Shown in pieces: positions 43,473 through 52,541 of a DNA stretch of 64,000 nt. The stretch spans positions 124,001 to 188,000 of the forward strand of contig JADMKE010000017.1 in the NCBI GenBank assembly GCA_018780035.1, written 5' to 3'. The notes beneath the pieces were generated by a model, which worked only from the letters and a program-made list of their open reading frames with translations, did no database searches and had not been told where the DNA came from. Every line of letters begins with the position of its first letter. Within the stretch, counting starts at the first letter, position 1. A program made the translations under genes and the position numbers. The stretch comes from Candidatus Sericytochromatia bacterium (GTDB lineage: Bacteria; Cyanobacteriota; Sericytochromatia; UBA7694).

Positions 43473-43862
43473 CTACACCTGGCTCTCCGGAGAACTTGTG
43501 GGTGTACTTTCCCAAAAGCCAATTGGGTTATTTTCGGTATCCAGAATCAGGGCAATAAAGCCCATATCCGCCACAGGTTGTTTGGGCAAAATCACCTTTG
43601 CGCCCAAAGCCAGTGCTTTTTCGAGCGTGGCATCAATCGATTCAACGCTAACATAATTGGCAGGAATATGCCCTGGATTCTGCCGCAGCATCATCCCGCC
43701 GCCGAGCCCAGGCTTGCCATCGAGGGTCTGGGTTTTAATAAACGTATACTCAAAATCTGTATATTTTTGGGTTTGAAATTGCCAACCCAAAAGTTCGCTG
43801 TAAAATTTTTGGGCCCGCGCTATATCATCGACAGGCAATTCAAAATGATCAATGGTAGGCAT
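43473..43862 (-). CDS. VOC family (glyoxalase-like) protein
   Basis: A 129-residue single-domain vicinal-oxygen-chelate protein: FELPVDDIARAQKFYSELLG at the start, a metal-type Glu region, GHIPANYVSVESIDATLEKA and GFIALILDTENNPIGFWES. The start is ATG 43862, with GAGGAG upstream; a longer frame to 43949 lacks this. The family covers glyoxalases, antibiotic-resistance proteins and dioxygenases, so substrate cannot be given. Confidence 0.85.
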   Translation of the reverse strand: MPTIDHFELPVDDIARAQKFYSELLGWQFQTQKYTDFEYTFIKTQTLDGKPGLGGGMMLRQNPGHIPANYVSVESIDATLEKALALGAKVILPKQPVADMGFIALILDTENNPIGFWESTPTSSPESQV

Positions 43863-43977
43863 AAAATCTGAGAACTCCTCAATTAAATAGATGAATTTAA
43901 TTCGATAAATTACATTCATGAGTATACGATTCGTATGCTTTTCTGTCAAGCCACATTTTTGCCAGAGACTTGGTGTT

Positions 43978-43983
43978 TATAAT
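43978..43983 (+). promoter_or_regulatory. Possible -10 element upstream of ilvE
   Basis: A perfect TATAAT with no good -35 hexamer at the usual distance, 158 bases before the ilvE ATG. The intervening leader shows no gene. Confidence 0.3.
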
Positions 43984-44140
43984 CGTTCGTAGTAATATGT
44001 CTGAAGGTATTTGCTGCCTCTTCTGACCCCACATGGGTGGTTCCAATGCACCCCCTGGAATTAAGAAGCAGCAAAAAGTGCCGATTCCCCCTCACTTTGG
44101 TCTCCTTACCAAAGCGTGATGTTTGCCGACGGAGTGTTTG

Positions 44141-45064
44141 ATGTTTCCTGAAAACGGTAAGATTTGGTCCAACGGAAAATTAATTCCCTGGAACGATGCA
44201 AAAGTTCATGTCATGACCCATGGTTTACACTATGGCAGTGGTATCTTTGAAGGCATTCGGGTCTACGACTCTCCCGATGGCCCGATGGTATTCCGTTTGG
44301 ATGACCATTTACACCGCTTTTATGAGTCGGCCAAGGTCTACCAATTTCACATGCCCTATTCGATTGAGACCCTCAAAGCAGCCACCCTTGAGGTCGTTCG
44401 CGAAAATAATTTCCGCAATTGTTATATCCGTCCCGTGGCCTTTGTGGGCTATGGAAAATTGGGGGTTTTGCCCAATCGGGAAAATATTGAGGTCCATATC
44501 GGCTCCTGGGAGTGGGGCTCGTATATGGGCGAAGAGGCAATCACCCAAGGGGCCCGCGTTACAATCACCAGCTGGAAAAAATTTCACTCCCAAATGTTTC
44601 CGGTTATGGCAAAAGCCACGGGGCAGTATCTCAACTCTATGCTGGCGGTCATGGACGCCAAAGATCGGGGATTTGACGAAGCCGTTCTGCTGAATGAGTA
44701 TGGTGATATTGCCGAAGGCAGTGGTGAAAATATTTTTATTGTTAAAAATGGTAAGATTCTTACCAATCCCATCAACGCCTCTATTTTGGCAGGTATTACC
44801 CGCGACACCATTTTACAGGTGGCCACAGATCTGGGCTATCCAGTTGAAATTGGTGCCATGACCGTAGGTCAATTCATGACCTCTGACGAAGCCTTTTTTA
44901 CAGGTACTGCGGCAGAAGTTACCCCCATTCGGGAAGTGGATCGGCGTGAAATTGGATCAAATGGGCATTGGCCGGTTACCCGGCACATGCAAGAAACCTA
45001 TTTTCGAATTGTGAAGGGGCTGGAGCCCCGCTACAGACATTGGCTAACACCAGTTTATAAGTAA
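44141..45064 (+). CDS. ilvE: Branched-chain amino acid aminotransferase IlvE
   Basis: A 307-residue fold-type IV PLP enzyme that interconverts Leu, Ile and Val with their 2-keto acids. Motifs are THGLHYGSGIFEGIRVY, the region TSWKKFHSQMFPVMAKATGQYLNS bearing the PLP Lys (given here in parts), EGSGENIFIV and ILAGITRDTIL, and FFTGTAAEVTPI. GGAG lies seven bases before ATG 44141; a TTG at 44123 is less likely. It is 13 bases upstream of the SLH porin gene and could be co-transcribed. Confidence 0.94.
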   Translation: MFPENGKIWSNGKLIPWNDAKVHVMTHGLHYGSGIFEGIRVYDSPDGPMVFRLDDHLHRFYESAKVYQFHMPYSIETLKAATLEVVRENNFRNCYIRPVAFVGYGKLGVLPNRENIEVHIGSWEWGSYMGEEAITQGARVTITSWKKFHSQMFPVMAKATGQYLNSMLAVMDAKDRGFDEAVLLNEYGDIAEGSGENIFIVKNGKILTNPINASILAGITRDTILQVATDLGYPVEIGAMTVGQFMTSDEAFFTGTAAEVTPIREVDRREIGSNGHWPVTRHMQETYFRIVKGLEPRYRHWLTPVYK

Positions 45065-45077
45065 GGAGCATCGACCG

Positions 45078-46631
45078 TTGCGTTATCAGAAACTCTTTGC
45101 GGCAGCACTGCTGAGTGCAACCCTCTTCAGTTTTGGCTCAGGACCCGCTTTGGCACAACTTTCCGCGGTGAATTTCACCGATGTACCGGCTGAGCACTGG
45201 GCTGCCCAAGCGGTAAAAGACCTCGTGGACAAATACGGTGTCATGCAGGGTTTTCCCGACAAGACATTCCGTGGAACCCGTAATATCAGTCGTTTTGAAG
45301 CAGCTGCAGCCTTTTTGCGCATCATGGATCAACTCGCCCAAACCGAAGAGTTGACCAAACGCATCGGCAAAGTGGCCCTCGAAGACCTCAAGACCCTGCG
45401 CACCCTCAACGATGAGTTTAAGCAGGAAATTGAAACCATCAAAAAACAGCATACCGACCAGGGTGCCAAGATCAAACAATTGGAAGAAGCCCTGGCAAAA
45501 CTCAAAGAAGACATCGGTTCGGTGCGTTTTGGCGGTATGATCAGCGTTGGCGCTGAAGACGTCATGGAAGACAATTTCCGCCCTGGTTATACAGCCTCTT
45601 TCTCTTTGAATATGCGCATTGCCGCCACCGAAAAGACCACCATTCGTTCGGCCTTGTCTGGCGATTTCAGCTCGATTCAAGACGAGAACAAAGAAGGTGA
45701 AAGCGGCAAAAAGTCCCAATTCAAAGAAAACAAAGACATCAGCGTGGGTTTTGGCGAAGCCTGGTTTGATCACCGCGAGAGCGGTTTTCTCAATCCCCGC
45801 GTCAAGTTTGGCTTTATGGGGGTGACCCGCTTAATCCAGCCCTTTACTTCCATTCCCAATCAATTTGGCAATAGCATCATTGGCGTGCTGGATTCTCCCG
45901 CCGTTAGCCGGGCCTCACCCAACCTCTTTGGCTCCAGCCGCGGCATCCGCCTGACCCGCAGTTTTATTGCCGGGACAGAGTTTTCTGAAGGCATTTTCAG
46001 CGGTGCAATTGCCGCCAGTCCAGATGTCTTTTACGGCCAGCTTAAATTGAATCTGGGTTTTGCCCAGCTCAAAGTGGTCAGTGAAGGGGATCAGTCTCTG
46101 GTGATCGGCGAACCGGTTTTGGATCCGTTGCACAACCACACAGTGATCTTGGATCTGGGCAATGACACCTTTGGTCTGGGTTTGCAAGCCACTTTCCGCG
46201 GTCTGGCTGATGAAATCAACTTCCGTGGCGCAGCAGCCTCAACCAATTGGTCCTTCAGTGGTTTCAGCATTGGGGCATCAGGCAAATTCGAAAGTGAAAA
46301 AACCTACCAGCAGGTCATTGCGGGTGTGTATCTTTCCAGCCCTTCCAACCTCAAACAGATGAATCCCGAATGGCCAGATGCCAATATTCCCAGCTTGCTT
46401 GTGGCGGTGCAATCTCCGTTTACAATGCAAAACGGGGAACTCTTTGAAGGCTCACCCGATGAGGTCGGTGATTTGGCGGGATTTATGGTCCAATTGACCT
46501 ATGACAATCCCGTGATTCCCAATTTGACCTTGGAATTGGGACGCCGTCAGAAAGTCTTTGGTCAGCGCGTGGCCACTGACAGCAAGTTTGACAAGACCAC
46601 CTTCGCAGTCTCTTCGTCCTTCTTCTTCTGA
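45078..46631 (+). CDS. SLH-domain outer-membrane porin
   Basis: A 517-residue protein. The start is TTG 45078 with AAGGAG nine bases upstream. A signal peptide ends after GPALA. One SLH domain follows (about 31-85, FTDVPAEHWAAQAVKDLV and RGTRNISRFEAAAAFLRI), then a coiled coil (about 88-150) and a beta-barrel region with alternating strands ending SSSFFF. This is the architecture of cyanobacterial SLH porins (SomA/Slr1841 type), where the SLH domain binds pyruvylated wall polymer. The csaB gene at 228-1352 supplies that modification. Confidence 0.88.
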   Translation: MRYQKLFAAALLSATLFSFGSGPALAQLSAVNFTDVPAEHWAAQAVKDLVDKYGVMQGFPDKTFRGTRNISRFEAAAAFLRIMDQLAQTEELTKRIGKVALEDLKTLRTLNDEFKQEIETIKKQHTDQGAKIKQLEEALAKLKEDIGSVRFGGMISVGAEDVMEDNFRPGYTASFSLNMRIAATEKTTIRSALSGDFSSIQDENKEGESGKKSQFKENKDISVGFGEAWFDHRESGFLNPRVKFGFMGVTRLIQPFTSIPNQFGNSIIGVLDSPAVSRASPNLFGSSRGIRLTRSFIAGTEFSEGIFSGAIAASPDVFYGQLKLNLGFAQLKVVSEGDQSLVIGEPVLDPLHNHTVILDLGNDTFGLGLQATFRGLADEINFRGAAASTNWSFSGFSIGASGKFESEKTYQQVIAGVYLSSPSNLKQMNPEWPDANIPSLLVAVQSPFTMQNGELFEGSPDEVGDLAGFMVQLTYDNPVIPNLTLELGRRQKVFGQRVATDSKFDKTTFAVSSSFFF

Positions 46632-46643
46632 TTCTTTGCATAT

Positions 46644-46676
46644 CAAGGCTGCTTTCCTGTTGGGAGGGCAGCCTTG
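46644..46676 (+). terminator. Strong hairpin after the SLH porin gene
   Basis: CAAGGCTGC (46644-46652) pairs perfectly with GCAGCCTTG (46668-46676); wobble pairs extend the stem to 14 bp with a 5-base loop. There is no T-run, so termination may be Rho-assisted or the hairpin may protect the 3' end. Confidence 0.6.
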
Positions 46677-46713
46677 AGCATGTTATACTGCTGCATCGGG
46701 TTGGATTTTCAGC

Positions 46714-46752
46714 ATGATTGAACAAGATGATTGAACAAGATAATTGAACAAC
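46714..46752 (+). repeat. Three 13-bp tandem repeats upstream of rplI
   Basis: ATGATTGAACAAG twice (46714-46726, 46727-46739) and ATAATTGAACAAC (46740-46752). They lie in the leader between a possible TATACT (46684-46689) and rplI. Confidence 0.85.
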
Positions 46753-46853
46753 ATTTACGGCTTCCGCTGATCCAACTGGCTCTACTATTACGGCATCCCT
46801 CTCAATCCCACGTGAAGATGCTGTCTCTTTGAAATCTGAAAGGAATACGCACA

Positions 46854-47306
46854 ATGAAAGTTGTATTGACAAAAAATCACGATAAACTGGGCATGAACGG
46901 AAGCGTAGTAGACGTATCTGAAGGCTATGCTCGCAATTTCTTACTGCCTCAGCAAATGGCCCTGGTTGCCACCCCCAACGTGCTGAAGCACTTTGAAGAG
47001 CGCAAAAAGGCCATCGCCAAAAAAGAAGCTGCCATTTTGACCAATGCCCAAGCATTGGCTGAAAAAATTGAAGCCCTGTCCATCACCATCGCTGAGCGCG
47101 TGGGTGAAGAAGGCAAACTCTACGGCACCGTCACCAGCAAAGAAGTGGTCAGTGCCCTGGCTGAACAGGCCAAAATTGAAATCGACAAAAAACAGGTAGA
47201 TATCCGCCAGTCCATCCGCCACGTGGGTGAACACAATGCGCATATCAAACTGCACCCCAAAGTGATTGCTGTATTGAAGGTTCAGGTTGTCGCTCAGGAA
47301 GGATGA
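46854..47306 (+). CDS. rplI: Ribosomal protein bL9
   Basis: A 150-residue bL9. The N-terminal domain shows the signature GMNGSVVDVSEGYARNFLLP, followed by the long connecting helix (FEERKKAIAKKEAAI) and the C-terminal domain with GKLYGTVTSKEV. It binds 23S rRNA near the L1 stalk base. AAAGGA precedes the ATG. Its stop overlaps the dnaB start (ATGA); rplI-dnaB is a common order. Confidence 0.97.
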   Translation: MKVVLTKNHDKLGMNGSVVDVSEGYARNFLLPQQMALVATPNVLKHFEERKKAIAKKEAAILTNAQALAEKIEALSITIAERVGEEGKLYGTVTSKEVVSALAEQAKIEIDKKQVDIRQSIRHVGEHNAHIKLHPKVIAVLKVQVVAQEG

Positions 47307-49129
47307 TCTCCACCACCGAGTTACCTGAACGCACGCCCCCCCATAACAAAGACGCTGAAGTCGCTGTTCTGGGGGGGATGCTTCTGGACAGTGAAGCCCT
47401 GTCCCAGGTGATTGAGATCCTCGACCCCGATTCATTTTATGTTCCCGCCCACAATCTGATCTACGAACAGATCCGGCTTTTGTTTTCCAAAGGCCAGCCC
47501 GTGGATATTCTCAGTTTGGCTGATGCCCTCAAAAGCCAAGATGCGCTCGACAGAGCGGGTGGAACCTCATATTTGCTTTCGCTGGTCAACAGCATTCCAA
47601 CCACTGCCAATATTGAATATTACGCCCGCATTATCGAGCGCAATGCAATTTTGCGCAAATTAATTCGGGCGGGCACCGAAATTGTCAGTTTGGGCTACCA
47701 AACCGAAGAAGCGGATATTGGCATTCTGCTCAACAAAGCTGAGCAGAAGATCTTTGAAATTGGCCAAAACCGCTTGGGCAAAGGTTTGGAGCATATCCAG
47801 CCCACGCTCTGGAAGCTCTTTGAAGATCTCGAAAATGTCTATAACAACCCCGATATCTTGGAGAAACGCCACCTGACCACCGGGATTATCGATCTCAATG
47901 CTTTACTTGGGGGCGGTTTTAACCCCTCGGATCTGGTGATTCTGGCGGCCCGGCCTTCGATGGGCAAAACCAGTTTGGCGATTAATATTGGCACCCATAT
48001 GGCGATTGAATACAAAAAACCTGTGGCCGTGTTCAGCTTGGAAATGTCCAAAGAGCAGTTGATCACCCGCATGTTGTGTACCGAGGCCTCGATGAGTTCG
48101 CGCAATCTGCGCTCAGGCACCTTACATGCCGATGAGTGGCACACCCTCTCCAATGCCATCGCCCGCCTCTCCGAAGCCCCGATTTATATCGACGACTCCA
48201 GCACCATCACCCCGGCTGAAATCCGCGCCAAAGCCCGCCGCCTCAAAGCCGAGCACCAGGAATTGGCCCTGATCATCATCGACTATTTGCAATTGATGGA
48301 TGGCGGCAGTGGCAGCGGCCACGACACCAACCGTGTGCAAGAACTTTCCAAGATCTCGCGTTCGATGAAACAATTGGCCCGTGAACTCAATGTGCCTGTG
48401 ATTGGCCTGAGCCAGCTCAGCCGCGCGGTGGAAAGCAGGCCCAACAAACGGCCCATGCTGAGTGACTTACGTGAATGTGTGACAGGAGAGACCTCTGTTT
48501 TATTGGCAGATGGACGGCGCGTCCCGATTCAAAGCTTGGTGGGCACCACCCCCGAAGTTCTGGCCGTCAACGAAAGTGGTCAGGTAGTCAAAGCCCTGAG
48601 CGATAAAGTCTGGCCTGTCGGCAAGAAGCCCGTTTTTGCCGTTCGCTTGGCCAGTGGGCGCTCCATCACAGCCACGGCAGAGCACCGGATACTGACCTTT
48701 GAAGGTTGGCAAAAAATTCAAGATTTGCAGCCAGAGGATACCATTGCTGTAGTCGAAAAAATCCCAACAGAGATTCCACAGTCAGACATGCGCACATGGG
48801 AAACCTTAAAGCCCCAAGCCAGCAATGATCTCTTTTGGGATAGGATCGTACAAATTGAACCCCAAGGCGAGGAAATGGTCTTTGATCTGACCGTTCCAGG
48901 GCCAGCCTCTTGGCTGGCAGATGGCATTGTCAGTCACAATTCAGGCGCGATTGAGCAAGACGCCGACGTCGTGCTGTTTATTTACCGCGACGAGTATTAC
49001 AACCCCGACAGCAACGACAAAAACGTGGCCGAAGTGATCATCGCCAAACACCGCAATGGCCCCACCGGAACCGTCAGAGCCTATTTTGACAAAGAACACA
49101 CCAAATTTGGCAATCTGATGCTGGACTGA
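47303..49129 (+). CDS. dnaB: Replicative DNA helicase DnaB with in-frame mini-intein
   Basis: A 608-residue precursor; removal of the 155-residue intein leaves a DnaB of about 453 residues. The N-terminal domain (HNKDAEVAVLGGMLLD) and RecA-type domain with Walker A ARPSMGKTS (217-224) and IIIDYLQLM are normal. The intein sits between ...MLSDLRE and SGAIEQDADVVLF, a conserved motif near the DNA-binding loops and a frequent insertion point in cyanobacterial and other DnaB genes. Helicase activity would require splicing. The gene overlaps rplI by four bases. Confidence 0.95.
   Translation: MISTTELPERTPPHNKDAEVAVLGGMLLDSEALSQVIEILDPDSFYVPAHNLIYEQIRLLFSKGQPVDILSLADALKSQDALDRAGGTSYLLSLVNSIPTTANIEYYARIIERNAILRKLIRAGTEIVSLGYQTEEADIGILLNKAEQKIFEIGQNRLGKGLEHIQPTLWKLFEDLENVYNNPDILEKRHLTTGIIDLNALLGGGFNPSDLVILAARPSMGKTSLAINIGTHMAIEYKKPVAVFSLEMSKEQLITRMLCTEASMSSRNLRSGTLHADEWHTLSNAIARLSEAPIYIDDSSTITPAEIRAKARRLKAEHQELALIIIDYLQLMDGGSGSGHDTNRVQELSKISRSMKQLARELNVPVIGLSQLSRAVESRPNKRPMLSDLRECVTGETSVLLADGRRVPIQSLVGTTPEVLAVNESGQVVKALSDKVWPVGKKPVFAVRLASGRSITATAEHRILTFEGWQKIQDLQPEDTIAVVEKIPTEIPQSDMRTWETLKPQASNDLFWDRIVQIEPQGEEMVFDLTVPGPASWLADGIVSHNSGAIEQDADVVLFIYRDEYYNPDSNDKNVAEVIIAKHRNGPTGTVRAYFDKEHTKFGNLMLD
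48476..48940 (+). other. DnaB mini-intein (155 residues, no endonuclease domain)
   Basis: Begins with Cys1 in CVTGETSVLLADG (block A); block B is GRSITATAEHRILT with the T..H pair; block F is DRIVQIEPQGEEMVFDLTV; block G ends ADGIVSHN with penultimate His and terminal Asn; the next extein residue is Ser. All splicing residues are present. At 155 residues there is no room for a homing endonuclease, so it is probably active in splicing but immobile. Confidence 0.93.
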
Positions 49130-49198
49130 GTTGTGAGAACTCGTTAGACTGAATACAATCCAATGATCAAAAAAGATTTGAACCTCAGGTGAAACACG

Positions 49199-49771
49199 AT
49201 GCATAATCTCAAACAAACAAGCAAATTACTCGGTCTGGCCCTCGGCCTCAGCACCCTCGGACTGGGGCTCAATACCCCATTCGCCCAGAGCGCAGGCAAA
49301 GTAGACGTGCGCCTGATCGACAAAGGCGAAGGCAAACCCAAAACGGTCAAAGCCGTGGGATATATCAATGTGCCGATTGCCAAGGTCTGGAAAGCCCTGA
49401 CCAATTATGGCAATTACCAAAATTTTATGCCCCGTGTGGCCAGCAGCCACCTCGATTCGCGCTCAGGCAATCTGGCCCAGGCCACCCATAAATTGGATGT
49501 ACCTTGGCCTTTTTCTGGCACCTGGTATACCAACCGCTATGTCGAAAATGCAGCCAATCACAGCATTCGCTGGAGCATGGTCAAAGGCTCGATTAAACAC
49601 AACGAAGGTTCCTGGCAACTCAAATCGCAAGGCAAAGGCACCTATGGCACTTATACCGTAACAGCCGATGTGGGTGTACCGGTGATTCCCCAGTGGATGT
49701 ATGGTGAACTCACAAAATCAACCATTCCAGACATTTTTCACAGCTTGGAAAGCCATGCCGCGAAATTGTAG
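49199..49771 (+). CDS. Exported SRPBCC (START-like) protein
   Basis: A 190-residue protein with a signal peptide (LLGLALGLSTLGLGLNTPFAQS). The body has a Coq10/START-like helix-grip layout: VKAVGYINVPIAKVWKALTN, FMPRVASSHLDS, a strand set with GTWYTNRYVENAANHSIRWS, and C-terminal helix. Such folds bind lipids or hydrophobic ligands. Export is unusual for this superfamily. It follows dnaB by about 70 bases and ends at a strong inverted repeat. Confidence 0.82.
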   Translation: MHNLKQTSKLLGLALGLSTLGLGLNTPFAQSAGKVDVRLIDKGEGKPKTVKAVGYINVPIAKVWKALTNYGNYQNFMPRVASSHLDSRSGNLAQATHKLDVPWPFSGTWYTNRYVENAANHSIRWSMVKGSIKHNEGSWQLKSQGKGTYGTYTVTADVGVPVIPQWMYGELTKSTIPDIFHSLESHAAKL

Positions 49772-49777
49772 GGAGCA

Positions 49778-49817
49778 GCTCCTGATAAGCTCGGCAAAGC
49801 TCAAGCTTATCAGGAGC
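49778..49817. terminator. Bidirectional hairpin between SRPBCC gene and hsdM
   Basis: GCTCCTGATAAGCT (49778-49791) and AGCTTATCAGGAGC (49804-49817) form a perfect 14-bp stem with a 12-base loop between converging genes. No long T-run on either side. It marks the border of the restriction island. Confidence 0.7.
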
Positions 49818-49827
49818 AAGCACTTAG

Positions 49828-51432
49828 TTAGATAAGTGGCAAACCCAGCTCTTTCAGGAATTGATTGTGCGTTTCTGATGCTTGTGCAATACGCTTTTCT
49901 ATTTTAACCAATTCGGCATTCACAGCAAGTAAATCAATCTCTTGCTCTGATATGGCGGTGCTTACATAGCGAGAGATATTCAGGTTATAGTCGTTTTTCT
50001 CGATCTCTGCCATCGATACCCGCTTGGCAAAGCGCTCTTCTTCTTTGCGGTATTGGTAGGTCTCAATAATTTTTTCAATGTGTTCGGACTGCAAGTGGTT
50101 TTGGCGTTTGCCTTTTTCAAAGTGTTCGCTGGCATTGATAAACAAGACATCATCCGGCTTTTTGCATTTTTTCAGTACCAAAATACAGACCGGAATGCCT
50201 GTTGAAAAAAAGAGGTTGGCAGGCAAGCCAATAACAGTATCGATATTGCCCCCTTTTAAGAGTGCGGTGCGGATGCGCTGTTCGACACCGCCACGAAATA
50301 AAACCCCATGAGGCAAAATAATCGCCATAGTGCCTTCTTTGGCCAAAAAGTGAAAACCGTGCAACAAAAAGGCAAAATCTGCGGCTGATTTAGGGGCTAA
50401 ACCATAGCTCTTAAAGCGGAAATCTTCAGCTATCGCTTCGGTTGGCTCCCAGCGGTAACTGAAAGGCGGATTTGCAACTACCGCATCAAACTCTTGCTTT
50501 TTGGCGGGGTTCATCTCGTTGAGTATGTTCCAATCATTGAGCAGAGAATCACCATGATGAATTTCAAATTCGCTGTCTTTCATACCATGCAACAACATGT
50601 TCATACGCGCAAGGTTGTAGGTGGTGATGTTCTTTTCCTGACCATAGATTTTGCCAATACCGTGGGGGCCAAGGTGATTGCGTACATTCAGCAAAAGGGA
50701 GCCTGAGCCACAGGCGAAATCGAAGACCTTGTCAAGTTTTTTCTTTTTACCCGTGGCCGGTTCTTGGCTATCAAGGGTCACGATTTCAGAAAGCACAGTG
50801 GAAATCGCTTGTGGGGTGTAAAACTCACCCGCTTTTTTACCAGAACCGGCAGCAAACTGGCCAATGAGATATTCATAGGCATCTCCCAAAACATCACTGT
50901 TGGCGGGGAATTTGCCAATTCCTTCGGCGATTTTGGTGATAATGGTGCAAAGCTTCTGGTTGCGCTCCAGATATTTTTTACCCAATTTCTCAGAATTTAG
51001 GTTAATTTCCGAAAATAGCCCTTGAAAAACACTTTCAAAAGACTTGTTTTCAATATATTTAAAACTATCTTCTAAAATTTTCAACAAATCACTATTTTGA
51101 GTTTTTGCCAGTTCAGCAATACTGTTCCAAAGGTATTTTGGCTCAATAATATAATGCACTTTGCGGCGCATCTGTTTTTCAAATGCTGGAACATCTTTGG
51201 TATTTGCATCATACCAAACAGATAAAGGAGAGCGCTTATCGTTTTCGTCCAATTGTGGATAATCGCTCCCCAGCTCTTTTTTTGCTGCGGCTTCATAATT
51301 ATCGGAGAGATAACGCAAAAACAAAAACGACAGCATATAGTCGCGAAAGTCATCAGCATTCATGGCTCCGCGCAATTGGTCGGCTATCTCCCAAAGTGTT
51401 TTACCCAGCTGGTTGAGTTGATCTTGGGTCAT
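49828..51432 (-). CDS. hsdM: Type I restriction-modification methyltransferase HsdM
   Basis: A 534-residue N6-adenine methyltransferase subunit. The N-terminal helical domain has LWEIADQLRGAMNADDFRDY; the AdoMet motif I is FDFACGSGSL (237-246); catalytic motif IV is ANPPFSYRW (320-328). It acts with HsdS to methylate the target and with HsdR to restrict. It is the last gene of the island operon; its start overlaps the stop of the ATPase gene. Confidence 0.96.
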   Translation of the reverse strand: MTQDQLNQLGKTLWEIADQLRGAMNADDFRDYMLSFLFLRYLSDNYEAAAKKELGSDYPQLDENDKRSPLSVWYDANTKDVPAFEKQMRRKVHYIIEPKYLWNSIAELAKTQNSDLLKILEDSFKYIENKSFESVFQGLFSEINLNSEKLGKKYLERNQKLCTIITKIAEGIGKFPANSDVLGDAYEYLIGQFAAGSGKKAGEFYTPQAISTVLSEIVTLDSQEPATGKKKKLDKVFDFACGSGSLLLNVRNHLGPHGIGKIYGQEKNITTYNLARMNMLLHGMKDSEFEIHHGDSLLNDWNILNEMNPAKKQEFDAVVANPPFSYRWEPTEAIAEDFRFKSYGLAPKSAADFAFLLHGFHFLAKEGTMAIILPHGVLFRGGVEQRIRTALLKGGNIDTVIGLPANLFFSTGIPVCILVLKKCKKPDDVLFINASEHFEKGKRQNHLQSEHIEKIIETYQYRKEEERFAKRVSMAEIEKNDYNLNISRYVSTAISEQEIDLLAVNAELVKIEKRIAQASETHNQFLKELGLPLI

Positions 51433-52538
51433 GATGGGTTATCTACCTCAGTTGGTTGTGGAAATAATTCGGGGTTAAAGCGATAATTGTTCATAAAGCC
51501 ACTCAAGATTTTCTTGAAATATTGCTTGTTCTCTTCAATCATTTCCTGGGGTTCAAACAGCGAGTAATTGCCATGGCTGAGTATATTTATAACTCTGGCA
51601 TGAACAATGCCATCAGGATCATCTTCATCCCGATTGATACAGTCTGAAAAATTTTTAAAGCCGTGAAAGGTAGCTGTTTTTTCGAGGATATTGCGCAGTA
51701 TATTGAAATGGTAGGTGTAGATACTCCCAGACTCGGCCACTTCATATAATTGCTTTAATAAAGCCACATGGTGAAAACGCGGTGTGTCGCCGGTATCTCT
51801 GATCAGATAAACATGAGCATCTTCATCTTTGCTCAAAAAATACTTAACGGCTTTACTCAACTCATTACACATCACATTAAAAAACAAGTGGTGGTGAGAT
51901 GAAATGATCGCTTTTACCGTACTTTCAGGATTTTTGAGAATCTGCGCCAAGTGGCTAGCCACAGCTATGGCATTGTTGTCATCCAATGAAGAAATAGGGT
52001 CATCGATATACAGATATTTCACCCAGTTATAAGCATCTTGCTTGTCCACGGCAAGCTGAGCAATAGCCAAAAAGAAACACCAGACAAAGATATTTTCTTC
52101 ACCACGGGACACTTTAATGTGTTCGACCCTTGATGTGCTCTCCGCTACCCTCAATTCGCGAAAGAAGTTAATTGTCCACTCACTGTAGTCTATAAAAAAG
52201 TCAAAGTCTGCATAACGGCGCAAGAGCGGGCGAATGCGATTTTCCATCTCTAGTTCTTGCAGACCATCAAAAAAGCGGGAATTTCGGTTGATGCGAAAGA
52301 CCCTTTGCTCATCATTGTCTAAGTCGTTATCCCAGCTGAAGAGGTCTTCAGTGAAAGCATTAAAATACAGCGTATCCCGCTCTTCGCCATTCTTACCGGC
52401 TTCCTTAAAGAGCATAGATAGACGTGTTTTACCCGTGCCGTTATAGGCAAAGAGTAAAAGGTATTTTTTCTGTTGTAAGCGCAGACGCAAATGAGCTGCA
52501 ACGTCATTTAAATTGTCAAAAAGGATGGGATCGGGCAT
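51429..52538 (-). CDS. PrrC-like ATPase, putative anticodon nuclease
   Basis: A 369-residue protein of the AAA_13/PrrC type. Walker A is YNGTGKT (32-38), an ABC-like signature VSRGEEN (143-149), Walker B YLYIDDPISSLDD (175-187) and an H-loop SSHHH (213-217). Past residue 270 are R282 and E286 in LRNILEK and H322 in NILSHGNYS, spaced much like the Arg-Glu-His triad of E. coli PrrC (320, 324, 356). PrrC is a tRNA anticodon nuclease kept silent by a type I system and released by phage attack. Position inside an hsd operon supports this. Activity is inference. Confidence 0.78.
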   Translation of the reverse strand: MPDPILFDNLNDVAAHLRLRLQQKKYLLLFAYNGTGKTRLSMLFKEAGKNGEERDTLYFNAFTEDLFSWDNDLDNDEQRVFRINRNSRFFDGLQELEMENRIRPLLRRYADFDFFIDYSEWTINFFRELRVAESTSRVEHIKVSRGEENIFVWCFFLAIAQLAVDKQDAYNWVKYLYIDDPISSLDDNNAIAVASHLAQILKNPESTVKAIISSHHHLFFNVMCNELSKAVKYFLSKDEDAHVYLIRDTGDTPRFHHVALLKQLYEVAESGSIYTYHFNILRNILEKTATFHGFKNFSDCINRDEDDPDGIVHARVINILSHGNYSLFEPQEMIEENKQYFKKILSGFMNNYRFNPELFPQPTEVDNPS

Positions 52539-52541
52539 GGC

